Source of the DNA: Haliclystus octoradiatus
Lineage: Eukaryota > Cnidaria > Staurozoa > Stauromedusae > Haliclystidae
Direction: 5' to 3'
DNA length: 64,000 bases
Assembly: GCA_916610825.1 (NCBI GenBank)
Contig: OU744447.1
Location: 29,648,561 to 29,712,560 of the forward strand
In this document: positions 47,053-60,300 of the stretch, in pieces
Position numbering within the stretch: position 1 is the stretch's first letter
Layout of the letters: the number at the start of each line of letters is the position of its first letter
Position numbers and translations under genes: made by a program
Notes under the pieces: model-generated
Seen by the model: the letters and a program-made list of their open reading frames with translations, nothing else
Told to the model about the DNA's origin: nothing
Database searches by the model: none

Positions 47053-47650
47053 ATGGCAACTTTTCGTGGGCGTCTTCCGCCTGAATTCAATCCTGGTCAA
47101 CGTGATGCATATGACCGATTTACGAAGTGGAAATTCGGTTTCCAAACCTATATGACTGCCACCGACTTAGCACTGCAATCAGAAGCAAAGAAGCTTGCTA
47201 TTCTCTACAACATTGCAGGCGAAGAGTTCCGGCAATTTACCAAGAAAAACTGTACGTTTAATTTGGCCGACAACACGGAAACTGTCACTAATGTCCTCAA
47301 AGGAATAACTAAGATCCTGAAACCACAGAGACGACATTTGGATTACCGTTGTAAGTTATTTGATTGTCGTCAAAGTGAAGACGAGCCAATACATGAATAC
47401 TTACAACAATTGAGAAATTTATATGATGAGACTGGTTACACTGACCGCACCCTAACCGGAGATATGTTAATGCGGGATTTGTTGGTTCGTGGTGTCCGAA
47501 ACGAAGACGCAAAACGATTATTATTGCATTAGGATTTTGACTCTTTAACTATTGCGGACGATCGCACGCTGTTGGACGCTGTCCTGCATATGGGAAATCA
47601 TGTTCATCATGTGGACTTCGTAATCATTTTCACAGCGTTTGTCAGCGTAG
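47053..47650 (+). CDS. Gypsy D gag with zinc knuckle (stop at 47530)
   Basis: 159-residue frame (MATFRGRLPPEF, then RFTKWKFGFQTYMTATDLAL and FDCRQSEDEPIHEYLQQLRN, a capsid-type region). It ends at a TAG that interrupts an evidently continuing sequence (DFDSLTIADDRTLLDA). After a frame change the single CCHC knuckle CSSCGLRNHFHSVC lies at about 47599-47640. Confidence 0.85.
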
Positions 47651-47823
47651 TAAATATGCGAATGACAGTGTTAACAAGACAAGGACGCCATCACAGCATA
47701 AAGTATCTGTCAGGCGTAAATCACATCGCTCTGATAAAAGCGCTGCTCTTGACAATGAGGATAACACCTCATCATCGAATGAGTCGGAAATTTCTTTTGC
47801 ATTAACTTCCGCTCAGCCAGGTG

Positions 47824-50766
47824 AGCGTGCTTATGTTCATTTATTTGTAAACGGAGACCCTTTGAAATTTTTAATCGATCCTGGAAGTACGGCAACGATG
47901 TTACCTGTAGAATATTTAAAGAAAGGTCAAGAATTTAAAATGCTTACTGACACTTTTGTGAAACCATGGAATAGTAAAAAGATACCTATTATTGCTGAAG
48001 GAAAAGTCAAAGTGTCGGCCTCATCAAGCGACAAGGCAATTTTGATCAAGGCTAAATGTATAAAGAAATTAAAATGTCCTCTGTTGAGTTATCCCGACTA
48101 TTTATTATTAGGAGGACAGCCGTTACAATTACCTGAAGCATACGATGTCAGCGTAAGTGCTGTCGATGAAACGCTAGGAAATATTGGTGTTGCAACAATT
48201 AATGTTAAATCTAATGTTACACCTATTGTTCAAGGTGCACGAAAGCTTGCTTTCAGATTACATAAACCAGTTGAAAAAGAAATAGAAAAGATGGTTAAAG
48301 CTGATATATTGGAGAGAATGACTGGCCCTAGTAAATGGTTATCGCCGATTGTTGTCGCTTGGCGAAAAAATGGAAATGTACGTCTTTGCGGCGATTTTAG
48401 ACGTTTAAACGAAGCTGTTCAACGAGAACGTTATGCCATTCCAAACGCTGATTCATTTTTCGCTAAGATGTCTGGTTCCAAATACTTTTCCTGTTTGGAT
48501 TTAGAGTCCGGGTTTCATCAAATCAAACTCGATGCGGATTCTTCGGAATTAACTACAATCTCAACTCATATTGGAAATTATAAATTTAAACGTTTACCTT
48601 TTGGTGTGAGCTCTGCTCCTGAATTGTTTAAAGAGTTATGTCAGATCATTTAGTTGATCTTCCTGGATGTCTAGTTTATATCGACGATATAATTATATTT
48701 GGCAAAGACCGTACTGAACATGACGCTCGTCTAAATGCTGTTTTACGACGTTTAAAATCCATTGGGGCAAAATTAAATAAAAAGAAATGTAGATTTGCAC
48801 AAGAACAGTTGCTTTATCTTGGTCATACAATTTCTGCTGCTGGTCTGGCTCCAGATCTTACAAAAATTACTGAAGCTTTGGCATTACAACCACCAAAGTC
48901 TGTCACAGAAGCGCGTCGTTTGTTAGGTATGTTAAATTACTTGCAAAAATTTTTACCTTCATTATCTAACAATTTAAAAGCTATACGAGATATATTGAAG
49001 GGCTCATATGATCAGAGCGCTATTGATAATTGTTGGGATAAAATGAAGGATGATTTACGATGTGCTGCAACTACTTCGTTTGCATTTTATGATTGTAATG
49101 CTACTACTGCTGTTTTGTCCGATGCAAGTCCACATGGATTAGGAGCTGTGCTCATGCAATTGCATAACAATGAATGGAAGCCTGTTTTTGTGCGCTAGTC
49201 GATCCCTCACCTCCACTGAGCAGAAATACTCGCAGATGGAGCGTGAACTATTATCTATTGTGTTTGGTGCTACTCGTTTCCGACAATTTATTTTGGGTGG
49301 TCCTGTACAATTTTGGACTGACCATAAACCTTTAGAGTCTATTTGGAAAAAACCATTTGACGATGTTGCCCCTCGTTTACAGCGTATGTTAATGAGATTA
49401 GCTTCTTTTGGGGGCACTATTTGTTATAAACCGGCCCGTGAACAGATGAATACATTAGCAGATACTTTATCTCGTTCACCTATTGCGGATGACACCACTG
49501 AATTGTCTACTAAAGATTATAGTGAAATTGCATCAGTTGTTCTTGATGACGCTACACAATTTCTTACTCCTGAATTTGTGTCTATAATAGAAGTTTCCCG
49601 CGAAACAGCTGCAAGTAATGCGTTGTCGTTAGTTATCAATTGTTTAGAGACTAGTAATTGGTCTAACTTACCTGAAAATTTGGATTGTTATTTTAAAGAA
49701 CGTTATTCATTATCTGTTTCTTCACAGCCACGTTTACTGCTAAGAGGTTCACAGATTGTCATTCCATCTACCTTACGTGAACGTGTTATTTATTTTGCGC
49801 ACGACAGTCATGTTGGCTTAAAATCTACATTGTCTAATTTATCATCAGTATGGTGGCCTGGTTTGACCAAAGAAGTAAAAACTATTATTGAACATTGTGA
49901 ACAATGTAAAGAATTCGATGAACGGTGGCCTAATACTGAGTTAAAGCCATCTGATGTATTACCGCCGTGGCACACTTTAGCCATGGATATTTTCCATGTA
50001 GATGGTAAACCATATTTAAGTATTGTTGATTATGGGTCTCGTTACCCTGAAGTGTTTTCTATAAAACGTGAGAAAACGCCTGATATTTTAGATGCTTTAG
50101 AATCTGTATTTTGTTCTCATGGTCCTTGTTTTAGAGATCATGTCTGATAACGGATCGCAGTTTACGTCTAAGAAGTTTAAGTCATTTTTGTCATCATGGG
50201 GCGTTACAATTCGACACTCGGCCCCGCGATACCCCAGATCTAATGGGATGGTTGAACGTTTTCACCGGACTTTTAAAAGACGATGGTCTCGTTGTGACGA
50301 TCTTAGTAATAACCAACGTTTACGTCACGTTTTATTTATTATGCGTACTTCTCATCATCGTATGATCGGTACATCGCCTTTGCATGCTTTGACAGGTCGA
50401 CGTCCTATAACGGCAATTCCTGCTTTATTTTCATCAAAAGCTGTAAATGTAGATAGTCAATTAAAAGCTAAGTTAGCAATGAAAAAATATCACGATAGCG
50501 GTAATAATATTAGTAATGTACCTATTCCCAATGACGGGGAAAGAGTTTTATTTAGACATGGTAACAATAACGTCCGTGGTATTGCAGTAAGTTCATCTGA
50601 AGACCGTACAACAATTTCAACAGATTCCGGTCAGCAACTTGTGAGGGCTAGGTCTCATGTGAGACCAACCTCAAGATTTAATAATAATGATAATGTACAT
50701 ACACGATCTGGACGAGTTAGTAAACCGCCTGTGCGTTTTGATCCATCCGATCCTTCTACACATTAA
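47824..50766 (+). pseudogene. Gypsy D pol: protease, RT, RNase H, integrase
   Basis: Four frames that overlap end to end: 47862-48653, 48638-49198, 49170-50147, 50119-50766. Protease motif FLIDPGSTATMLP has Pro where Thr or Ser is usual (DTG/DSG). RT: WLSPIVVAWRKNGNVRLC, SCLDLESGFHQIKL, catalytic YIDDIIIFGK (about 48680). RNase H: LSDASPHGLGAVLMQ, FWTDHKPLESIW. Integrase: HDSHVGLKSTLSNL, CEQCKEFDERW, MDIFHVDGKPYLSIVDY, SDNGSQFTSKKF, SNGMVERFHRTFKRRW. Each join needs only a one- or two-base correction. Confidence 0.9.
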
Positions 50767-50853
50767 TCAGGTGTCGTTAACTTGATTTAAATACTTCATA
50801 TAATTATACATAATTAATAACTAAAATTAATAAACTTTTGAAGAAGAAGCGAG

Positions 50854-51012
50854 TGTTGGTTTAGCATGAGTTAGAGGCCAGCCTCGTGATAGAATGTATA
50901 AGTAAGAGGATCAAGAGATGTGAGACAGAAGAGTTTTGAAGCGGATCTGAATTATACTTGATGTTGTTATATTACTAACGTTGTATTCTTTATGTATTTA
51001 TCCGACTCTACA
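50854..51012 (+). repeat. 3' LTR of Gypsy D
   Basis: Identical to the 5' LTR by direct reading. Confidence 0.93.
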
Positions 51013-51016
51013 GCAA

Positions 51017-51717
51017 GAAGAGAATTTTTGTATTCTTGCTCAGAAAATTAACAGCTGAAACAATTGGTAATGCCAAACCGCACTCATTCTACATGGCAGC
51101 GACAGGAGTTGACGTTCATATTGTGAGCATACATGACGGTCGGTGTAATGGTTAAATACGTTGTCTATAATATGGTTACGTTCTTTCAGATGACTATCTA
51201 TATAACAGGGATTGTTCTGATTGGATATGATATTCTATTTTTGAAGCTTCCTGCAAGACAACATATGCTGCTTGAGGTTTATTTCTTGCAATTCCTGCTA
51301 ACAGTATAATTTGGTTGCTCCATGATTGTATCAAATCCTTTGTAAATTCTTCATCGTTTTAGAATCTGTTTGACATTTCTCTATCGTAACAACAACTTAA
51401 CCAATATGCCGATTCATAGCAAACGTTGTTCCACTCGAATCCATCGAAACGAAGTTGGACAAACGTTGATCCAAGCATTCGTGTCTGCTGGCATTATGAT
51501 GAATAAATAAAAGTATTTTCATATGCAATCATTTCAAACCATATCGGATCCGATATGATTTCCCACGTCGAAATATCGGTACTGATGCAAAATAGCTCAT
51601 ATCGAACCTATTTATCTTTTTCATTAATACATCAATGCCTGCACAAATAAATCCTTCAGGAATTATTTGTAGAAAAGATTGATGACCTTGAAATGTATAT
51701 TTCAATGAATTATTGTT
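51017..51717. other. Flank of Gypsy D
   Basis: AT-rich, no supported gene or element. Confidence 0.4.
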
Positions 51718-51759
51718 ATGGAACGTCGACACCATTGCGAACTTATGTTAAATTCGAAC

Positions 51760-52175
51760 TGTGATCTACTTGAGCCATGTCACAAAAATAGTTATGCGAC
51801 AAGAGCCTGTGAAGTTGTTGGCCCTCCAAACTTGGACTGTATCCCAGATGATATGAGTAAAACACCACCGTTAGATCTATTTCGCCGCAAGTTGAAAACC
51901 TACATTATTCAAAGTGTATATAGAAAATAGAGGGCTTTATATAGAAGGACTGTTCAAAGTAAATATCGCTCGTTTTTAATTAAGCTTTTGTTATTCTATC
52001 AATTTTAGCTTTTATTTATTGCACACATTTTGCGACTGTTATAATAGTTTTTCTTTTTCTTTTTATACTTTGTCTTATAGCTTTTATGAAATATTATAGC
52101 TCTCATAAAAGACGTAGTGTCACTCTCTTTAATAAGTACTCACTTTAAATAAAATAAATTAAATTAAATTAAAAA
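51760..52175 (+). pseudogene. LINE 3' end (ORF2 C-terminal fragment plus tail)
   Basis: The last part of a short frame reads LDCIPDDMSKTPPLDLFRRK then LKTYIIQ, matching the end of CR1/L2-type ORF2 (LP.D......L..FKRKLKTYLF). It is followed by about 240 bp of untranslated sequence and an AAATT-type microsatellite tail (about 52145-52172), a common LINE ending. 5'-truncated and inactive. Confidence 0.65.
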
Positions 52176-54300
52176 ATTATTTTACAATATAATGTAGTAT
52201 GCATATTATGTACCTACATAAATCGAATTTTTATCATCGAGCTTGGCAAGCTACAAGTCCGCAAACATACAAGTCCTCAAACAGGAACAGTCTCATATCC
52301 AAACATACAGAAAAGCAAAACTAAATCATTGGCAATCATCATTTTACACCCAAAAGACTCAACTCTCAACCAAAGCTCAACCATCATTTTTATCTGATTA
52401 TAATTACAACTTGATTAAACCTTACTAAGTGCAATGACCACCTCAGATATATTTACTGTCGATACTGCGTATGGTACTGGGGCCTGGTACATTTGAATAC
52501 AGTATTATACGTCAATGCAATAGAACTTGAGTAGTTCAACTAAGATCCTGCATCCTACATGAGGCTATTAGAGAGGTTTAGATGCGGAACGAAGTCAATG
52601 TCGAAGTTGAATTGTCTTTGTGTGCATCTATATTGTGCATGTCTAGGGGATCATTCCAAAAACGTTGAACTGATAGCTTCGTTCACAACGAAGCTTTTCA
52701 AAATCTTTGTACTGCTTAAAACGAACAAAGTTTATTTTCCCGCGCTTTATGAACCTGTTTTTGGCAGTTTCCAATAGCAATCTTTAAAAAAGAGGCTTTG
52801 CAATAATGTCCTTCAGCTGGTAAATAAGCCTAAAATTTCAAAAACGACGTTGCATTAAATTCTTCAAGGACAAATGAGGAAACACTAGCTCATAGGGATT
52901 TATCTTCCCATTCATTCAAAACTTCCACAAAGCTAACTTCATCTAACGAAGCATTAACATACAAGTCATTGCAAATACTTCAGAGGTAACACATTAGTAG
53001 CTACCATTTTATAAAAATTCTTCGACTGTCTTGTTTTCGTTATCAATCTCAACTGTCTTTTGGCAGAAAACGAAGACCAGCCAATCCAAGTCCTCAAAAT
53101 ATTTCAACTTCGACTTCGTTCCAAATCTAAACCTCCTTATTTCTAAACTGCGTACTTCGAGTGCAAATAATGCAGGAGTAAATAATAGAAAGCTTATGCG
53201 TAAACAATTGATTGTTTTAGCGTATGTATTGTATTATTTACGCCTCAAAATACGCCTTCGAGATCTTTGATTACTCAAATCATGCTAACATGCTGAACTA
53301 AATGAAAATTGTTGACTAGTGCATTTTATATAGAGAAAGCGTTCGCACTATTGTTCTCCACTTTTGACTGTAACTGTAGATATTGGGACTGAACTGACTG
53401 TACTAATTTGATCGCTACATACTGAAGATTTTGAAAAGTTGAGCAATGTATGACGTAATCTAGTAGTTCATAACTTTGTTACATGCAATTGCTAAAAATG
53501 ACTTGGACTTTTGCCAGAAAATAATCACCTATTAGAATTGCGTTATCCGTGTGGCTTGGCATCATTATATGCGAGAAACAAACATGCCAATTCGGAAAAG
53601 TCGTGCAAGCGAATGGAATCATGGACTTGTATCATGCAAAAATCCCGGCAAAAAGTCATCAGGTCGATTGTCAAGACATAGAGAAATGAGAATAAAAGAT
53701 TAAAAGAATAAAAAATTTGGAAGAATTCTTAATTTTGGTATTACAAAAAACTGGCAAAATGGAATAATCTCACTACCAAATTCAATTAAATTCAGGGAAT
53801 AGTTAATATAATTACTCCATTGAATCATAATTACTTGTATATATATACATGTGCTTGAACATAGTTAAATATGATCAGACTACGTATATATCAGAAATTA
53901 AATTGTGAAATACTCTAATCATGCTAAAACACATATAACCATATCGACAGAATTCTATGTGCTGTTACTATATATATTACATTAATGGAATATACATGAT
54001 AATTATGATAAAATGAATGAATCTTAGTAAAGGCTGTTTTTCTGTCTTAAATATGTTCTATGCAAGATCAGCTTTTCTTGACTGTTTCATCCCTTCATCA
54101 TTGTTGAGATTAATATTGCAGTTCCATTAAAATGCCCAACACCGGCCGATTCTATACCACTGTAATATATTTCTTGCTGTTATTAGATTACTGGTATATT
54201 ATGAAATTACCTGATGAGCCTTTCTGCTAAATGTATAGACTTCAGATGTGTGGTCATCCATACGATTAATAAACTATACATACTGCGTGCTTATTTACAC
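52176..54300. other. Intergenic region before the receptor gene's 3' end
   Basis: AT-rich. Several short frames are present but none has a domain or splice support. Nothing recognised. Confidence 0.4.
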
Positions 54301-54303
54301 ATT

Positions 54304-54309
54304 TTTATT
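54304..54309 (-). terminator. Poly(A) signal for the receptor gene
   Basis: AATAAA on the minus strand about 85 nt past the stop codon of the receptor gene. Position is right; use is inferred. Confidence 0.45.
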
Positions 54310-54392
54310 CATATTTATATAATTATTCATGCATGCCTGATTACCTAATGTATTGATGTTATTATAGTTTCAGAAATGGTATTAGTTATTGT

Positions 54393-57300
54393 TTAGTCCA
54401 TCATGTTTTGCCCAAAGCCTTTGAGTCCAATGAAAGCTGACACGAAAATAAAACTCAAAACGAAACCCAGCAGAAATAAGCGATCTAATGTTTGCGCAAT
54501 AAACCGCCAAAAGTCCTTATTATCTCTCATTTGAGCTTCGTTATCAGATTTCCTAATTATGGCAACCATCTGGTTATTGATTATGTCAAAACTCTCATTA
54601 GATATTTTAGGTTTCTTTTTCAAACTTCCAATACCATGTAACTCATGCTGTGAATGATTGTTGCTTCCCGTTCTGTGTCTAGATAACCGTCGCATAAAAT
54701 GTGCAGTACTGTTCAATAGTGATGATTCGTTGATACCGTCATCAATACTCTGCTCTTTTATTTCACAATCAAGTGGAGGAAAGTTTGATTGGAGTAATAA
54801 TGATTTTGCTTCATTTGCTTGGCTTAGCTCTTTGCCAACGCAAACTCCAACAAGCGGTCCCAAAAAGTTGAAAATCGTGAATTTCATCCATGGTGGAATT
54901 GGTGTATTACATAATAGATTCAATGATATTAAATTGAAAAGAACTGCAAATGAAATCATAAACATGCATGTCAACAGGAACTTTGTAATTAACGGAGTTA
55001 CGTCAGATATCACTGGAATACTTTCAGCCACCATTAAACAAAGGAATGACAATGATAAGAATGATTCAATTGCAAGACCGACGCGTTCACCTGTTGCGTG
55101 AGGTGACGTAAATGTAAGTATGGCAAAACACGTCATAACCAGCGTTGGAATGATCACATTGTAAAGATAGAAACCTGGTTCACGGCGTAAGTGGAGGATG
55201 AATACTACGTTGGGATACTTCTCAGGACAGCAACTGTAAAACAAAGAATACAAACACAGTAAATATTTACATATCGAAAGAAAGGTTTCCTAAAGTGCAC
55301 ATGACATCAAGAAATGTTACAAAACAAACAGTTTCTGATAATAGAAAAGTATATTTTTTTGATGCAAAAAAAAATAGGAATGGCGACCAGATTTTTTCGA
55401 TTTGGACTCTTAGAAGCTCGAGTTACTTAATGATGGAAGTACCATATTTCAGAAATAGTGCTCCTTTGAAAGTTGGGACTCATGTTGAAAGGACAAGAGA
55501 GCCCATTTAGGAAAAATAGTCTTGACTTCAAGAATCGTAATTTATTTCTCGCGAAAAAGAAATTGTCCTATTACCAGAAAAGATACGCCCATATCTTTGG
55601 AACACCTTGTTGGTCATATTTGACTGAAATTGAACGTGAATTGTAGAATTTAGAAAAGGTTTCTTAGAATTCGATGAAGTTTTTCTGTCAAAAACGTGTT
55701 GCAACACTGAATTAACGCATGTCATGGAACAAGGTGTTGAGGGTTTGTGGTTTTTATATTTTCATTGTATTTTTACAACACTTTCATGGCATTTTCATGG
55801 TTTCAGTGTTGGTAGTGCGAAGAGCTGTTGGGAACACGTGTGAAGGGTAGCATTTAAGTCACATATCTGAATGTTATCAGACAGCCCCGAAACTGCATCA
55901 TACAGTCTGCCAATCACATTAGCGTCAATAACAGCGACATAATAAACTCCATTTATAGAAACACAGCTCACCTGTACTTGACTTCTTTCTTGTAAGCATT
56001 CGCAGTTATCAAATCAAATTCAGCACTTTTCAAATATTGGGACAAATCAGCAGTTGGAAGATCTTGCTCCAGATCTAGTTCACCTCCATGAAATGCCCAA
56101 CTTCCAAATGTTAGCTCACATAATTGATCATCAAAAGGAAAATATTTTATATCAATATTACACCCACTTCGTATGATAGCTGGCGCATACCATTTAGCCA
56201 ATCCAGTGTGAGTTAGAATCACTTTTGTCTTGAATTTATACATCATACCTGCGATGTTACCAGCTTTGGCACTATCGAAAGAAGAATGATATACCATTTA
56301 GATAATGTGAACAATGTTATCATTGGAAAAACTTGAAAATGACGGTTCATTATATAATGTATCAGAAGGACCATAAAGTTAGCGTCGCGTTCCATGGGTT
56401 TTATATCAAGCACTATAAGGAGGGATTGGCTGAAGCCTGAATTCACCATTCCAATTACCACAATATGCTAAAGTTAAATTCCTATATTAGATCAGTATTT
56501 TATGTAATGTCGGGCACTGTTGCATCTGTTGACATACATTGGCATTAGCTGTCATTTTGCCATTTATATATTCCAGCGTGATTCCTCGTATGATTCGTCA
56601 TGGAACGTTAAAATGCATCAGTAGTATCTTTATAGATTGTCAATGAATCCAGATTTTCAACCAATGAGCAGCGTTTGCAATTGATAGCATTAACGGTCTA
56701 GTTATGAGTTCAACATCAGATTTTTAATCTATTAGGGGATAATACTGAAAGTACTTGACATACCTATTGTAAAGCATAATATCTGGTAGCCAAAGCTTTG
56801 GAGGATCAACATTAATCGTTGTGATATTTCCAAAATCAGATGGATTCCATGTCAAATAAGTATTATTCCATGTCTGAAATCGAAATACATATTCATTAAT
56901 GTGAAAACAACTTTCAAGAGATGTGTAACTGCAGTGAGCTGAATGTGCAACATCAATCTATAATACGAAAGGAAGTGAAGCCACAGAGCGTTTCGCGGAT
57001 GTAGTGACATCTTTGGCTTTTTTTCAATCAAACAAATTATGTTCATTCATTAGATGGCACTATATTTTCAAGTCTATTCTCCATTGTGGAGAGAACATTT
57101 ATAGCTAAGGAAAACACAGACAGAAAATCAGCCCGAGTACTCACTCTACTGTGATATGATTGCATACGTCAGTTATATAAAACATGGAATCTCAACAATG
57201 GAAGATATTACCAAAATGTAAATTAAAAACGGATAGGATTTTTCGATAGAAAAAGAAAGTTGAAATTATTAACTGAATATGCTCGTAGATGAACCCGATG

Positions 57301-60300
57301 GGAGAGAATAATTAAAGGTGGTTCAACCTTTCAGAATGCAACCATATATCACGTCTTGAATCCAAGAAGAATATCTACTCCCCTCAGATTCCATGCTCAA
57401 TCCTGCAGATCAATTAGAAGATTTCATGGCAAATAGACCTATATTAACAATGTAGCCTAAAACTAGCAGATGTAGCCTAAAACTATGTATATCAATTCAT
57501 TATGCAACCTCAATATCGAAGGCAGCAAATGTGACATTCATTCAAGTCAATATGGCGTTGACTCTCATATCTGGATTTGGATCAAAGATAATCATGCCAA
57601 ATACCAATGTTTAAAATGAAAACCACTCGCTCTTTCAAGAATTTCAAGCGTGCTTATACATTATGTTTTGTCAAGATTGGAAATGTTACTTTTTGATGTT
57701 TTTGAAAGTCAAATATTACTTTTTGATGTTTTGCAAGTCAAATGTTACTTTTTGATGTTTTTGAAAGTCAAATATTACTTTTTGATATTCTTGAAAGTCA
57801 AATGTTTTTTCTTTGATGTTTTTGAATGTCAATTGTTACTTTTTGACGTTTTTGATTACTATGTTTTCTTTCTGAATCATATATATGTAATCATGTATAT
57901 TGTAATGTAGCATAATGATGATGGACGTTGTTATGTTTATTGATAGTCTTCGTAGGAACTGGCGTAAGATGATATTCTAGCCTGATTGGATGCAGTAATT
58001 TCAGCGTAAGTTCTTTTAAGATCGGTTATGGAAATTTCAATACATCGAAAATGTGTATCAGTAGCATGAATAGATAAAAAAAATGTATGGTTTGCAATAT
58101 GCACTACCAACACCAATACGATGGAAAGGCTATGAAGGTGTCATGAAAACGCCATGAAAATATCAAAAAGAGAAAACCACATATATTCTTATCTATGAAA
58201 AAGTTTGAAAACCATGAGAAAACCAATGCATATTCACAATATTAAAATGTGAAATTGCCATTGAAATCATGCCATAAAAACGCCATCAAATTTCACGCTT
58301 TCTTTCATGGTTTTCGTGTCAGTAGTGATATATGCCTAGTGTATATAGTGATTTAAATCAGAGGTCACACAAATGTAAATAAACACCTTACCTGCCTTAT
58401 CCAAACATTGCTAATCATCATTTGATCTTTTTCACTCTGACGACAAATACACAATGATTAAAGATCAGATGCTAATTATTGAATTTAACAACTATCTGTA
58501 GAACGTTTTATTGAGGCCACAAAGAATAGTATCACAATTTGTACCAGTTATGAATAAAGGGAATATCTCCTTGCATCATGAGTACAGGTACATCGCTATG
58601 AAGCAACCCTACATCAACCTGAGCATCAACTCCGTTTTAAAAGTATATACGAAAACATTAATTTGAGGAAGACTGAAGGTATATCCATGATCATGAAAGA
58701 AACCAACAAATAAGCAGTTCTCGAATTTTATTGATCTCAACATGATAAATAATAAATTGACCACCCAAACATGCCTTAAATAATGACTAAAAAAGAAAAA
58801 ATACAAATCTGAATTTATGTAACCATACCTCGGACAAATGAAGCTAACCTTTTACCAGCATTTGCACAACATTGAACAAAGTTTTCACAAAATGCTAGCA
58901 AAATATTGACTTTCACTTTCACTTTCGTTGTTAGATTTTGTTCGCTGAAACTTCGAACATGATCAATAAAATTGCCGAGTACACTATTGTTTTCTTCGAT
59001 GTTGTTAAATGCTGGGTTCATCAGTCCACCCCAGCCTTCATTTGCACAATGTTTGAACTATCGCATTTCAAGAAAGGAAAAAACCTCTCTAAATTCTGTT
59101 ATTGATTACGATTAGTTAGTTACGTAATGACAACAGTTTGGTGTGAAAGTCTTTTTCATGAAAATTTAGATTTATTATTTCATAGAGTCGAAAGATACAA
59201 ATTATAAGTTTTTCATTTTCTGTAGCAGGATTTGTGCTATTTATTCGAAATTTTCTATTGATATTAATATTTCTGCGGCCTGAATACGCAACTACGACAG
59301 TTCATACTCTTCACAGTGGGGAAGAAAGTATTTACGATTCAACAGAGACTGCATTTGAAATGTATTGAGATTTAAATTAAAGTTGCCGACGAAGCAGAGC
59401 AAAGTAGCACAACAAAAAAGGAAGACATAATTGAACCGAGCGATTCCAAAAGTGATTTCCGCTTTAAGAAACTTCTTCCTGACATCGGATGTTGTGAAAA
59501 TGCTGGCTTCATTGAGTCACCCCAGCCAGAATTCTGCCAGCAATTTCACAAAAAGAATTTTATCAAATTGGAATGAAATGAAAAATGAGAGGCCAAAATT
59601 TCTTTGTTGTCGCAACTCAAAGCTAAATCACATGAGAAAGATATGTTTTTAATTCGTTGCGAGAAAAAAAGGCAAGATCTAAACAACGAAGGCCGTCATA
59701 ACAATGAATATTCTGATAATACTAACTACGATGATATAGGTTTCAAAGATGTAGGGCTACAATAATTGAAGGAGATAACTCTTCTGGTTATGATCATACA
59801 ATTTTGCTTTTATATCATGTAAGCTTTATATTACATTTATTATATTAAAAAAGCTTTAATCTAACAGTAGCTTCACTTTAACTTTAAATTTTACACCTCT
59901 GCTATTTGCACCTATTTTTACACCTTTGTAAAACTGACTGAGAAAAGGAAAGAAAAGTCTTCTTACCTATAATTTGAAAAGTTTCGTAAAAAAGCCGTGA
60001 ACGCGAAGAAAGAAATGAAACAAAGATTTATTGGCTAAATGTTTACTAATAGCCTATTTAAACGTGCCGATTATTGAATTATAAGAACTTTTTAGAATGT
60101 TGCTAACTTTCATTTGGAGAAATGGTTTGACTATTTTAAATGTTAGCAAATTGATTTTGTTTATGAGTTGGATTCGTAGTTTATTGAGAGCTCTACTTTC
60201 TAGGCAAGGCATTTAGTTTTTATACCTATACTTACGAAAATTGACCATTAAAAGAATGGGATGTATTAATGAAATGAAATTATGTTAAGCCCCGGCCAAA

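Larger units (their letters stand above)
46825..51012 (+). mobile_element. Ty3/Gypsy retrotransposon D, young insertion
   Basis: 159-bp LTRs (46825-46983, 50854-51012) are identical base for base. Target duplication GCAA (46821-46824, 51013-51016). Primer-binding site TGGCGCAGTTGATAGG at 46985. 4.2 kb in total, with gag, protease, RT, RNase H and integrase, no env. Despite the identical LTRs, the coding region has one in-frame stop and several single-base frame breaks. Confidence 0.93.

Noticed and set aside
54658-55101. Open frame of 147 codons on the plus strand
   Set aside because: It is antisense to the receptor's transmembrane exon, whose minus-strand frame is conserved; the plus frame has no domain.
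57650-57910. 86-codon Phe-rich frame
   Set aside because: Produced entirely by the roughly 30-bp minisatellite.
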